Shown here piece after piece: positions 8,396 through 15,898 of a DNA stretch of 64,000 bases (positions are counted from its first letter, which is position 1; each line of letters opens with the position of its first letter). The position numbers and the translations under genes are program-made. The notes under the pieces were generated by a model. That model had not been told where the DNA came from and made no database searches. It saw nothing but the letters and a program-made list of their open reading frames with translations. Source of the stretch: Candidatus Kuenenia stuttgartensis (lineage in GTDB: Bacteria > Pseudomonadota > Alphaproteobacteria > SMXS01). The stretch spans positions 1 through 64,000 of the forward strand of contig CALQFM020000003.1 of the NCBI GenBank assembly GCA_943329845.2, in the 5' to 3' direction.

Positions 8396-9016
8396 ATGAA
8401 CCAGATGACCCAGTTCACGGCGGCGGAAGCTGCTTTCGTGTTGCGTGAGCCGGTGCGTGCCGTGAAGAAGGCGCTGGACACTGGCCCGGTTCGGCCGGTC
8501 CTGCGCCGTAAGGCCGGCACGCCGATCCGCACCATCGGCTGGGCCGACCTGTTCTACCTGTTCGCCGTCAAGGCGCTGCGAGACGAACTGACGCCGAAGG
8601 CGCGGGCGGAATTCTATGAGGCGCTGCAACAGGGCGGCCTGGCACTCGACGGTGAGGTCCGGATCGGTCGAATCCGTATCGCGGTCGCTGATCTTGTCCG
8701 CGAAGTCGACGAACGCACCACCGAACTGTCCCAACTGGCCGGCAAGGTAACCTTCCGCGACGATGGCGAGGCTGTGCTGAAGGGCTCCGACATCGAGGTC
8801 CACCGCATTGCAGCTTTGCTCGATGGCGGCCTGTCGGTGGCGGACGTGCAGGCCGATTATCCGTCGCTGGATCGCGATGCCGTCGAGGCGGCCAGAGCCT
8901 ATGCGGGCGTTCACCCTAAGCCCGGCCGTCCCTACCCCAAGACTACCGCTAAGCGCGCGCTGCGGGGCGCCGGCCTTGAGGCATTGGACGAGGTGATTGG
9001 CGACGGAGTTGAATGA
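8396..9016 (+). CDS. Antitoxin with MerR-like HTH and DUF433 domain
   Basis: A 206-residue protein in two parts. Residues 1-75 (MTQFTAAEAAFVLREPVRAVKKALD ... WADLFYLFAVKALRDELTPKARAEFYEAL) look like a MerR-type winged helix. Residues 110-165 (VTFRDDGEAVLKGSDIEVHRIAALLDGGLSVADVQADYPSLDRDAVEAARAYA) match DUF433, itself an HTH-like antitoxin module known from VapB45-type antitoxins. The gene overlaps the PIN toxin by four bases (ATGA), giving translational coupling in antitoxin-first order. It should bind the dyads just upstream. A C-terminal basic, proline-rich tail probably docks the toxin. Confidence 0.8.
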   Translation: MNQMTQFTAAEAAFVLREPVRAVKKALDTGPVRPVLRRKAGTPIRTIGWADLFYLFAVKALRDELTPKARAEFYEALQQGGLALDGEVRIGRIRIAVADLVREVDERTTELSQLAGKVTFRDDGEAVLKGSDIEVHRIAALLDGGLSVADVQADYPSLDRDAVEAARAYAGVHPKPGRPYPKTTAKRALRGAGLEALDEVIGDGVE

Positions 9017-9441
9017 AGTACCTGCTCGACACCAACGTGTTTCGCGAGTTGGGAAAATCCGAGCCGCATCGCAACGTGGCGGCGGGGCTGGCGGGCGTGG
9101 ATGATGCCGACCTGGCGATCAGCGCCCTCACGGTCCGCGAGACGGCCAGAGGCATCGCCCGGCTGATGGCGACAAAGCCAGAGGTGGCCGGTCTGATCAG
9201 GGCGCGGACCGAAGTCGTGTTCGACGCCTTCGCGGGCCGCATTCTCCCGGTGGACCGCGCCGTCGCGACCCTGTGGGGCGAGGCGCTGGCGGAGAGCGAA
9301 AAGCATTCGGATGATGCCGGGTTCGCTGCAACGGCTCGGGCCCGCGGCCTCGTGCTGGTCACGCGCAACACCGAACATTTCGCCCGGCGGAATGTGCCGC
9401 TCCTCAATCCCTATAAATCGCCACCAGAACGATTGCCCTGA
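9013..9441 (+). CDS. vapC: PIN-domain ribonuclease toxin (VapC family)
   Basis: A 142-residue PIN protein. Acidic active-site residues are seen in LLDTNVFRE, LTVRETARGIARL, and the DDAGFAATARARGLVLVTRNTEHF block, the usual PIN C-terminal signature. VapC toxins cleave RNA, often initiator tRNA or rRNA, when released from antitoxin. Paired and overlapping with the DUF433 antitoxin. The terminal PLLNPYKSPPERLP resembles the usual VapC tail, so the gene appears intact. The target RNA cannot be predicted. Confidence 0.88.
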   Translation: MKYLLDTNVFRELGKSEPHRNVAAGLAGVDDADLAISALTVRETARGIARLMATKPEVAGLIRARTEVVFDAFAGRILPVDRAVATLWGEALAESEKHSDDAGFAATARARGLVLVTRNTEHFARRNVPLLNPYKSPPERLP

Positions 9442-9454
9442 GCGTCGCTCTCCT

Positions 9455-11452
9455 CTAACCGGTCGGCGACGCCTCAGCGATCGCCCGCGCCAACTCCTCC
9501 TGCGTGAACGGCTTGGCCAGTCTCGGCAGGCCCGCGCCGGTCCCCGGCGGCAACTCGGCGAATCCCGTGGCCAAAATGATCGGCATCGTCGGCCACCTGG
9601 CATTGACCATGGCGGCGAGCTGGGCGCCGGTCATCTTCGGCATGGCGTGGTCGGTCAGCACCAGGTCGACGCGCTTGTCGCGCAGGATATCGAGCGCCTC
9701 GGCGGCGGATTCGGCGGTCAGCACCGTGTGGCCCAGGTCGGTCAGCAGCGCGGCGGTGTTGTTGAGCACCAGCGGGTCGTCGTCGACGGCGAGGACCGAC
9801 AGGTGCCGCCGGTCGGCGACCGGCTCGGGCGCCGCTTCCCGCTCGGCGGCTGCTGCGCCGCGCTCGGCCACCGGGAACCACATCTCGGCGGTGGTGCCCT
9901 GGCCGATCCGGCTGTTCAGCAGCAGCCGCCCGCCCGACTGCTCGGCCAGGCCCTGCACCATCGACAGGCCCAGGCCGGTGCCCTTGCCGATGCCCTTGGT
10001 GGTGAAGAACGGGTCGGCGGCGCGGGCCAGCGTTTCGGCGTCCATGCCCTCGCCATTGTCGGCCACCGCGATCACCACGTAGCGGCCGGGTCTCAGTGGC
10101 CCGCCTGCCGTCACCACCTCCTCGTGGCCGGTGATGGTGATGGCGCCGCCCTGCGGCATGGCGTCGCGGGCGTTGACCGTCAGGTTGAGCAGCGCGGCCT
10201 CGAGCTGGTTGGCGTCGGTCAGCGCCAGGGAGAGCCGTTCGGGGAAACGGGTGTCGATGGTGAAGGTGGTGCCGAGCGAGCGCTGCAGCAGGTCGTTCAT
10301 GCCGGCGACCAGCGCCGCCACGTCGGTGGGCTGTGGGTCCAGGTCCTGGCGGCGGGCGAAGGCCAGCATGCGCTTGGTCAGCGAGGCGCCGCGCTGGGCG
10401 CCCTGCATGGCGTTGTCGAGCAGCGGCAGCAGCGCCGAATCCGCCGGCAGCCGTTTGCGCATCAGCTGCAGGCTTCCCAGCACCACCATCAGCAAATTGT
10501 TGAAGTCGTGGGCGATGCCGCCGGTGAGCTGGCCGATAGCCTCCAGCTTCTGCGCCTGGAACAGTTGCTCGCGCGCTTCCTCCAGCGCCCGCTGGGTCGC
10601 CTTGCGCTCGGTGACGTCGCGGGTGATCTTGGCGAAGCCGATCACCCGGCCGGTGGCGTCGCGGATCGGGTCGATCACCACGTTGGCCCAGAAGGTGGTG
10701 CCGTCCTTGCGCACCCGCAGCGCCTCCTTCTCGAACCGGCCCTCGCGTTCGGCGGTCTCGAGCGCCCGTTGCGGCATGCCGGCGGCGCGGTCCTCGTCGG
10801 TATAGAACCGTGAGAAATGGTGGCCGATGATCTCTTCGGGCCGGTACCCCTTGATGCGCTCGGCGCCGGCGTTCCAGTTGCTGACATGGCCGGTGGCGTC
10901 GAGCATGTAGATGGCGTAGTCGGACACGCCCTGCACCAGCAGCCGGAACTGCTGTTCGCTGGAGCGCAGGGTCTCCTCGGCCAGCTTGCGTTCGGTCAGG
11001 TCGCGGGTGATCTTGGCGAAGCCCAGCAGGTCGCCCGACGGCGCGCGGATCGGGTCGATCACCACATTGGCCCAGAACCGGCTGCCGTCCTTGCGGACGC
11101 GCCAGCCCTCGCCCTCGAACCGGCCTTCCCGCGCGGCGGTCTCCAGCGCGGCGGCCGGCTTGTCGGCCAGCCGGTCGGCATCGGTGTAGAAGCGGGAGAA
11201 GTGCTGGCCGATGATCTCGTCGGCCTCATACCCCTTGAAGCGCCGCGCGCCGGCGTTCCAGCTCGTCACGATGCCGTCGGGATCCAGCATATAGATGGCG
11301 TAGTCGGTGATCGCATCGACCATGAGCCGATAGCGGCTCTCGTCCGGCGACGGATCGGCGTGCGGTTCGGCACGTTTCATGAACGCCTCATTCCCGCCCG
11401 CATCTCCCCTGGCCCCTGTCTCCCAACCACCCAGAACGTTTCGACGGTCCAT
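9455..11452 (-). CDS. PAS-PAS hybrid sensor histidine kinase with receiver domain
   Basis: Soluble hybrid kinase of about 665 residues with no membrane segment. Two near-identical PAS domains with PAC motifs (about residues 38-160 and 165-285, each with YAIYMLD, SNWNAGA-type and HHFSRFYT segments) suggest internal duplication. Then comes a HisKA domain with GGIAHDFNNLL (phospho-His), N-, G1- and G2-boxes (NLTVNARDAMPQGG, ADNGEGM, GTGLGLSMV) and a C-terminal receiver (AVDDDPLV, phospho-acceptor Asp in LVLTDHAMP, switch Lys in RLAKPF). No partner regulator is adjacent. The ATG at 11380 (MKRAEP) is an equally good start. The signal is unknown. Confidence 0.9.
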   Translation of the reverse strand: MDRRNVLGGWETGARGDAGGNEAFMKRAEPHADPSPDESRYRLMVDAITDYAIYMLDPDGIVTSWNAGARRFKGYEADEIIGQHFSRFYTDADRLADKPAAALETAAREGRFEGEGWRVRKDGSRFWANVVIDPIRAPSGDLLGFAKITRDLTERKLAEETLRSSEQQFRLLVQGVSDYAIYMLDATGHVSNWNAGAERIKGYRPEEIIGHHFSRFYTDEDRAAGMPQRALETAEREGRFEKEALRVRKDGTTFWANVVIDPIRDATGRVIGFAKITRDVTERKATQRALEEAREQLFQAQKLEAIGQLTGGIAHDFNNLLMVVLGSLQLMRKRLPADSALLPLLDNAMQGAQRGASLTKRMLAFARRQDLDPQPTDVAALVAGMNDLLQRSLGTTFTIDTRFPERLSLALTDANQLEAALLNLTVNARDAMPQGGAITITGHEEVVTAGGPLRPGRYVVIAVADNGEGMDAETLARAADPFFTTKGIGKGTGLGLSMVQGLAEQSGGRLLLNSRIGQGTTAEMWFPVAERGAAAAEREAAPEPVADRRHLSVLAVDDDPLVLNNTAALLTDLGHTVLTAESAAEALDILRDKRVDLVLTDHAMPKMTGAQLAAMVNARWPTMPIILATGFAELPPGTGAGLPRLAKPFTQEELARAIAEASPTG

Positions 11453-11584
11453 CTGTTCCGCGACAGCCGTTGAAATCCTGTCAGACGGCGAGCCTGAGCG
11501 GGAGAACCCCGAGCGGATCGATGTGACCGCAACTTTCCCGCCACTGGAGCGTTACAGGGCGACAACAACAAGAAGGAGAGGCAA

Positions 11585-11863
11585 ATGTCTCGCAATGTAC
11601 TGATAGGCTTGGCGGTCGCGGTCGTGGTTATCGTCGGCGTCCTCTTCGCAACCGGGTTCTGGAGCGCCAACGTGAAGGATTCGGGCAAGATGCCCGAGGT
11701 GAACATCTCCACCGAGCCGGGCCGCGCGCCGGACGTCGACCTGGATTCCAAGAAGGTCGAGATCGGCACCGAGGAGCGGACCGTCGAGGTTCCCAAGGTC
11801 GAAACCGAAGAAAAGGTCATCGACGTCCCGGTCGTCGGCGTGAGCGACGGCAAGAAGGACTAG
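11585..11863 (+). CDS. Small single-pass membrane protein, unknown function
   Basis: A 92-residue protein with one N-terminal transmembrane helix (VLIGLAVAVVVIVGVLFATGF, residues 5-25) and an acidic, valine-rich periplasmic tail with loose repeats of the type VEIGTEERTVEVPKVETEEKVIDVPVV. Similar small proteins are widespread in alphaproteobacteria without known function. A strong AGAAGGAGA ribosome site precedes the ATG and a terminator follows, so it is a monocistronic, probably well-expressed gene. It diverges from the hybrid kinase, which hints at, but does not prove, co-regulation. Confidence 0.7.
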   Translation: MSRNVLIGLAVAVVVIVGVLFATGFWSANVKDSGKMPEVNISTEPGRAPDVDLDSKKVEIGTEERTVEVPKVETEEKVIDVPVVGVSDGKKD

Positions 11864-11886
11864 GCGCACCAGCGCATCAGCATAAA

Positions 11887-11919
11887 GGCGCCCGCGGGCC
11901 GATTGGCTCGCGGGCGTTT
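11887..11919. terminator. Hairpin terminator, probably bidirectional
   Basis: CGCCCGCG and CGCGGGCG arms, 12 bases apart, followed by TTTC on the plus strand and CCTTTAT on the minus strand. It lies between the small membrane gene and the convergent hydrolase gene. Confidence 0.75.
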
Positions 11920-11971
11920 CCATGTCCGCCGCCTGGCGTTAGCGCTGAAGCCGCCGCATCGCCCCGCGCGG

Positions 11972-13492
11972 TCAGCCCGCCAGCAATGGGAAACTGACGC
12001 CAATGGCCCAGGCGAACGCAACGGCGCTGGCGATGCCGCCCACCAGCGGATGGCCGGTTCGCCGCCCGGCCCAGCGGCTGAACAGGCCGTAGACGGTGAA
12101 GAACACCACGATCACCGGCACGATGATCGCCAGGAAGAACAGCCGCTCGAAATCCAGCGCCACCGCCAGCCCCAGCGACACCAGCAACGCGAGCTTCGAC
12201 ACCGCATAGGCGCCGCGCGCCGCGCCGGCGCCGCCGGTCATCCATTCGTCCGCGGTGAAATAGGCCAGCGTGCCAGCCAGCAGAGCCAGGAGCAGCGGCA
12301 GGCGCGCCGCTCCCGGCACGAACGACGCCGCATAGGTGTCGATCGGCCAGACCAGCGCGACGAAAACATAGAGGATGACCGCTGCCGCCGCCATGGCGAG
12401 CACGCGCCAGCGCACGGGCGGCGATGCCGAGGGCGGCGTGCGCCTGCGTATCCACGCCAGGCATGCGAATGTCAGGATGCCGTACAGCGCGAAGTGGCAT
12501 GCCAGATAGTCGGCCACCAGCACCGGCAGGAAATGCGTCGGCAGCACCCGCAGCAGCAATGGCGTGGCGATGGCGGGCAGCACCAGCGGCAGCCACAGGC
12601 GCCGCCAGCCCAGCGACGCACCAACGGGCGGGTCCGACACCACCGGCAGCAGCCGAAACAGCGGCCGCGCCAGCAGCACGCAGCCGGCCAGCAGCAGCAT
12701 GATCCATGGGCCGCGCCGGTCCAGCCACGGCGGGCCGGACCGCGTGGTGCCGAATGACGCGTCGAGCCAGGCGACGGCCTCGCGCAGGCTGTCGCGGCTG
12801 TACAGCACGCTGAGATGTTCGGTGCCGGGGCTGAAAGATGCCCGCCTGCCGGTTCCCGCGGCCGGATCGCCGTAGGTCACGCCTTCGCGCGGCGCCCGCA
12901 TCACCAGGCCCACCGCGCGCAACCCCTCGCGCCGCAGCGTTCCTTCCCAGCCGCCGGTGATCACCAGCAGGTTGCGGGGGCTGTCGCGCGTCACCGCCGG
13001 CGAGAACATGGACACGGCGATGGTGGCCGCCACGTCCGGCGTCTGGCGGGCGAAGCGCACGACGATGTCCGACGCCATGGAATGGCCCAGCACCGCAAGC
13101 CGACCGTCGCCCAGCCGGCGCGCGTATTCGGCGACGCGGGCCGTCTCGCCGACCAGCGTCCGCGTCGCGCCCGTCTCCTCGGTGATGCTGCCGGTCAGCG
13201 GCGCCGGGTTGCGGCCATGGCCCGCGAAGTCGAAGGTCACCGCGGTATAGCCGTTGCGGGCGACCGTCACCGCGAAGGCCTGCATCAGCTGCCGCGACCC
13301 GGCGAAACCATGCGCGATCACCACCACGGGCGTCTTCGGGCCGCCGGCGGCCCGGTAGACGGTGGCGGGGATGTGCCCGATCATCACCCGTTCGACTGCA
13401 AGTCCGTCGGTGGCCGCTCGAAGCTGCCAAAGCGATGCCGCGATGGCCGCCAGCGCCGCCACGGCCCAGATCCGGTTCAGGTATTTCGCCAT
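11972..13492 (-). CDS. Alpha/beta hydrolase fused to a multi-pass membrane domain
   Basis: A 506-residue protein. After an N-terminal signal-anchor (IWAVAALAAIAASLWQL) residues 30-250 form an alpha/beta hydrolase: VVVIAHGFAGSRQLM (oxyanion HG), TFDFAGHG, nucleophile elbow GHSMAS, and an acid/His region near FSPGTEHLSV. Residues 265-505 hold about eight hydrophobic helices, including PWIMLLLAGCVLLARP, LLLALLAGTLAYFTADEW and FFLAIIVPVIVVFFTVYGLF. Hydrolase and membrane parts occur separately in most proteins; the combination suggests a membrane-embedded esterase or lipase. The substrate is unknown. It stands alone and is convergent with the small membrane protein gene. Confidence 0.75.
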   Translation of the reverse strand: MAKYLNRIWAVAALAAIAASLWQLRAATDGLAVERVMIGHIPATVYRAAGGPKTPVVVIAHGFAGSRQLMQAFAVTVARNGYTAVTFDFAGHGRNPAPLTGSITEETGATRTLVGETARVAEYARRLGDGRLAVLGHSMASDIVVRFARQTPDVAATIAVSMFSPAVTRDSPRNLLVITGGWEGTLRREGLRAVGLVMRAPREGVTYGDPAAGTGRRASFSPGTEHLSVLYSRDSLREAVAWLDASFGTTRSGPPWLDRRGPWIMLLLAGCVLLARPLFRLLPVVSDPPVGASLGWRRLWLPLVLPAIATPLLLRVLPTHFLPVLVADYLACHFALYGILTFACLAWIRRRTPPSASPPVRWRVLAMAAAAVILYVFVALVWPIDTYAASFVPGAARLPLLLALLAGTLAYFTADEWMTGGAGAARGAYAVSKLALLVSLGLAVALDFERLFFLAIIVPVIVVFFTVYGLFSRWAGRRTGHPLVGGIASAVAFAWAIGVSFPLLAG

Positions 13493-13607
13493 TGCGCGTG
13501 CTCCCCTGCGCCGCTGTACTTTCTACGTCTGCCAGCGCGCCCGGACCAATGGCTTGACGCGGTACCGGCATGGCGCGACGCTCTCGGCCTCGGGCGCGGG
13601 AGGGTGA

Positions 13608-14045
13608 ATGTCCTGGATCACGGACGAAATGCGCGGGATCGTCGGCAAGGTGATGCGCGAGGCGGTGTCCCATCCCATCGCGCTGTCCGACATCCGCAAA
13701 TGGGCCATGGCGGTGTACTGGCCGGAACCGCTGCCGCGCCAGTATTGGGACGAGGATTACGCCGCGCAATTCGGTGGCATCGTCGCGCCCGAGGACTTCA
13801 ACCCGTTCGCCTGGATGGCGGCCAAGCCGACGCCCGACGATCCGCCGGTCTCGATGAGCGCGTTCCGCGAGTCCGAGCTGGGGGTCGAGACGCCGGACTA
13901 CAAGGCGATCCTGCTGACCGAGATCCGCGCCCGGCACGGCGCGCCCATGCGCCCCGGCGACGTGATCCGCTGCGTCTGGAAGATCAGCGACTACATGGAA
14001 CGTGAAGGACGCATGGGCCTGATGCTGTACACAACCCTGTCCTAG
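13608..14045 (+). CDS. FAS1-like/MaoC N-terminal dehydratase subunit, truncated by amber codon
   Basis: 145 residues of the FAS1-like dehydratase family (N-terminal MaoC, hot-dog fold), with AVYWPEPLPRQYWDEDYA, RPGDVIRCVWKISDYMEREGRMGLMLYTT. Reading past the TAG at 14043, the same frame continues for 20 codons as EFTNQRGEWVRTLASVFARY before a TGA that overlaps the next start (TGATG). That tail is the conserved FTNQRGE strand of the family, so the TAG most likely replaces a CAG and removes the last beta strand. Such proteins pair with a MaoC subunit to hydrate enoyl-CoAs. As written, activity is doubtful. GGGAGGG precedes the ATG. Confidence 0.75.
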   Translation: MSWITDEMRGIVGKVMREAVSHPIALSDIRKWAMAVYWPEPLPRQYWDEDYAAQFGGIVAPEDFNPFAWMAAKPTPDDPPVSMSAFRESELGVETPDYKAILLTEIRARHGAPMRPGDVIRCVWKISDYMEREGRMGLMLYTTLS

Positions 14046-14108
14046 GAGTTCACCAACCAGCGCGGTGAATGGGTGCGCACCCTCGCCTCCGTCTTCGCGA
14101 GGTACTGA
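14046..14108 (+). pseudogene. Stranded 3' end of the dehydratase subunit
   Basis: Twenty sense codons and a TGA continue in frame after the amber stop of the preceding gene. They encode the FTNQRGEW strand expected at the C-terminus of FAS1-like dehydratases. Without readthrough this piece has no start of its own. Its TGA shares one base with the downstream MaoC start. Confidence 0.7.
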
Positions 14109-14524
14109 TGGGCGATCCCCGCACCCTCGCCGTCGGCGACGAGATACCAGCCTTCTCCCGCGAGGGCACGGTGCATCACTGGAACCGCTTCGCTGCGGTG
14201 AACTACGAGTTCGCCGGCCATCATTGGGACGACGACGTTGCGCGGCACGAGGGCTTTCCCGCGCCGTTCGCCATGGCGCCGCTGCTGCACGCCTACCTGC
14301 ATGCCATGCTGCGCCAGTGGGCGGGACCGTCGGCTCGGATCGCCGCCGTCGGCATCCGGCTGCGCAGCCCGTTCCTCAAGGGGTGCAGCATGACGGCCGG
14401 CGGCAGGATCACCGCCGTCCGGACGAAAGCGGGCGAGACGGTCGCCGAGCTGGAGCTCTGGATGGACGACGACACCGGCGCGCGACTGTCCACCGGGACC
14501 GCGACAGTGGCGTTTCCGTCATAA
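14108..14524 (+). CDS. MaoC-like dehydratase subunit
   Basis: A 138-residue hot-dog protein with the MaoC hydratase signature: FAAVNYEFAGHHWDDDVARHEGFPAPFAMAPLLHAYL, where the N/D-x4-H active-site pair would be Asp and His. The C-terminal half (IRLRSPFLKGCSMTAGGRITAVRTKAGETVAELELWM) is the typical closing sheet. It should act as the catalytic half of a two-subunit enoyl-CoA hydratase with the preceding protein. The ORF track start at 14069 is too early; the ATG at 14108 overlaps the ancestral stop of the upstream gene and gives the right family length. Confidence 0.85.
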   Translation: MGDPRTLAVGDEIPAFSREGTVHHWNRFAAVNYEFAGHHWDDDVARHEGFPAPFAMAPLLHAYLHAMLRQWAGPSARIAAVGIRLRSPFLKGCSMTAGGRITAVRTKAGETVAELELWMDDDTGARLSTGTATVAFPS

Positions 14525-14640
14525 GGTTCTGTTTCCCGCAAGTACCGCACCGGTTTTCTGCGGGGTTGCCGAAAAATCCGGTTTACCGCCGCGTCGAACA
14601 ATCCGATGCTGTGGCGGGGAACGAAATCGGGGAAAACGGG

Positions 14641-15897
14641 ATGCGTTGGTACCACGGGTGGAACATCCTTGCCGCGGCGATCGTCTTTCAGGCGCTGATG
14701 GTGGGGATCGTCTTCTACGGCTTCACGGTGTGGGGGACGCCGTGGCTGGAGGAATTCCATTCCAGTCACTTCATGCTGATGACGGCGAATGCCGGCGCGA
14801 CGCTCGCGACCGGCGTGCTGATGCTGTTCGCCGGCCGGATGATGGACCGTTACTCCATGCGGTGGATCATCATCGGCGGCACTGTCCTGCTGGCGCTGGG
14901 CATGGTGCTGGTCGCCCACGCCACGGCCATGTGGCAGATCATCGTGCTTTACACCACGCTGGTCGCCAGCGGCTACGCGTTCTCGACCACGCTGGCCGGG
15001 CAGGTGCTGGCGGTAAAGTGGTTCCCCGACCGGGTCGGCTTCGCGGTCGGCATCGCGGCGCTTGGGTCGTCGTTCGGCGGCATCATCATGCCGCCGCTGC
15101 TCGCCTGGATGCTGGTGCACCATGGCTGGCGCGACGCCAACATGATGCTGGCGGGGCTGGTCGTCCTGATCGTGGTTCCCATGGTCTGGCTCGTCGTCCG
15201 GTTCCCACGCGAAGGGGAGGCCCGTGTGGCCAAGCCCAGCGCGGACGCCCAGGCTGCCGCCGCGGCCGGCGTGCAGGAGGAACCGTGGGGCTTCGTCGAG
15301 GTGCTGCGCGAGCCCACCTTCTGGGTCATCGGCCTGGCGTTCCTCGGCACCACCCTGGCGTCGTATTCATTCCTGACCAGTGTCGGTCCCTATTCGCACG
15401 ACCTGCACATCGATCCGCAGCGCATGTCGCTGCTGATCCCGGTGCTGGCCGTCGCCGGCATCGGCGGCCGCCTGGTGCTGGGTTTTCTCGCGGACAAGGT
15501 CGACACGCGTTACCTGTACTGGGCCGCCACGGCGATCATCTGGGGTACGTTGCTGCTGACCCTCGGCCAGCCCAGCTACGCCGTGCTGATCGTGATCAGC
15601 GGCCTGATCGGCCTTGGCGCCGGTGGCCTGCTGCCGGTCTGCTGCGTGATGGTCGAGCACAAGTTCGGCGCCCGCTCGTTCAGCCGGGTGATGGGCATGG
15701 CGACGCCGTTCTTTTCGGTTTCGGCCGCCGCCGGCCCGGTGATCTCGGCGATCATCCGCGACCATACGGGCAACTATGTCGTGGCGTTCGGCATCTACCT
15801 GGCGGTGCTGCCGGTCGCGGCGGTGATCATGTTCTTCCTGCATAAGCGGCCCATGCAGCGGCGGACGCCGATGGCGATGCCGCTCGCCGCCGAATAG
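14641..15897 (+). CDS. MFS transporter, monocarboxylate/oxalate-formate type
   Basis: A 418-residue major facilitator protein with about twelve membrane helices, beginning MRWYHGWNILAAAIVFQALMVG, a start typical of the OFA/monocarboxylate-type MFS group. Motif-A-like loops are GRMMDRYSMRW and GFLADKVDTRY. A cytoplasmic loop of basic and alanine-rich residues (REGEARVAKPSADAQAAAAAG) divides the two halves. It lies 116 bases behind the two dehydratase subunit genes, so it may import an organic acid whose CoA ester they process. The ORF-track start is far upstream in non-coding sequence and was rejected. Confidence 0.85.
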   Translation: MRWYHGWNILAAAIVFQALMVGIVFYGFTVWGTPWLEEFHSSHFMLMTANAGATLATGVLMLFAGRMMDRYSMRWIIIGGTVLLALGMVLVAHATAMWQIIVLYTTLVASGYAFSTTLAGQVLAVKWFPDRVGFAVGIAALGSSFGGIIMPPLLAWMLVHHGWRDANMMLAGLVVLIVVPMVWLVVRFPREGEARVAKPSADAQAAAAAGVQEEPWGFVEVLREPTFWVIGLAFLGTTLASYSFLTSVGPYSHDLHIDPQRMSLLIPVLAVAGIGGRLVLGFLADKVDTRYLYWAATAIIWGTLLLTLGQPSYAVLIVISGLIGLGAGGLLPVCCVMVEHKFGARSFSRVMGMATPFFSVSAAAGPVISAIIRDHTGNYVVAFGIYLAVLPVAAVIMFFLHKRPMQRRTPMAMPLAAE

Positions 15898-15898
15898 G

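Noticed and set aside
14043-14045. Amber codon read as pyrrolysine or selenocysteine-like recoding
   Set aside because: No recoding signal is visible and the position is normally Gln in a structural strand; mutation or base error is simpler.
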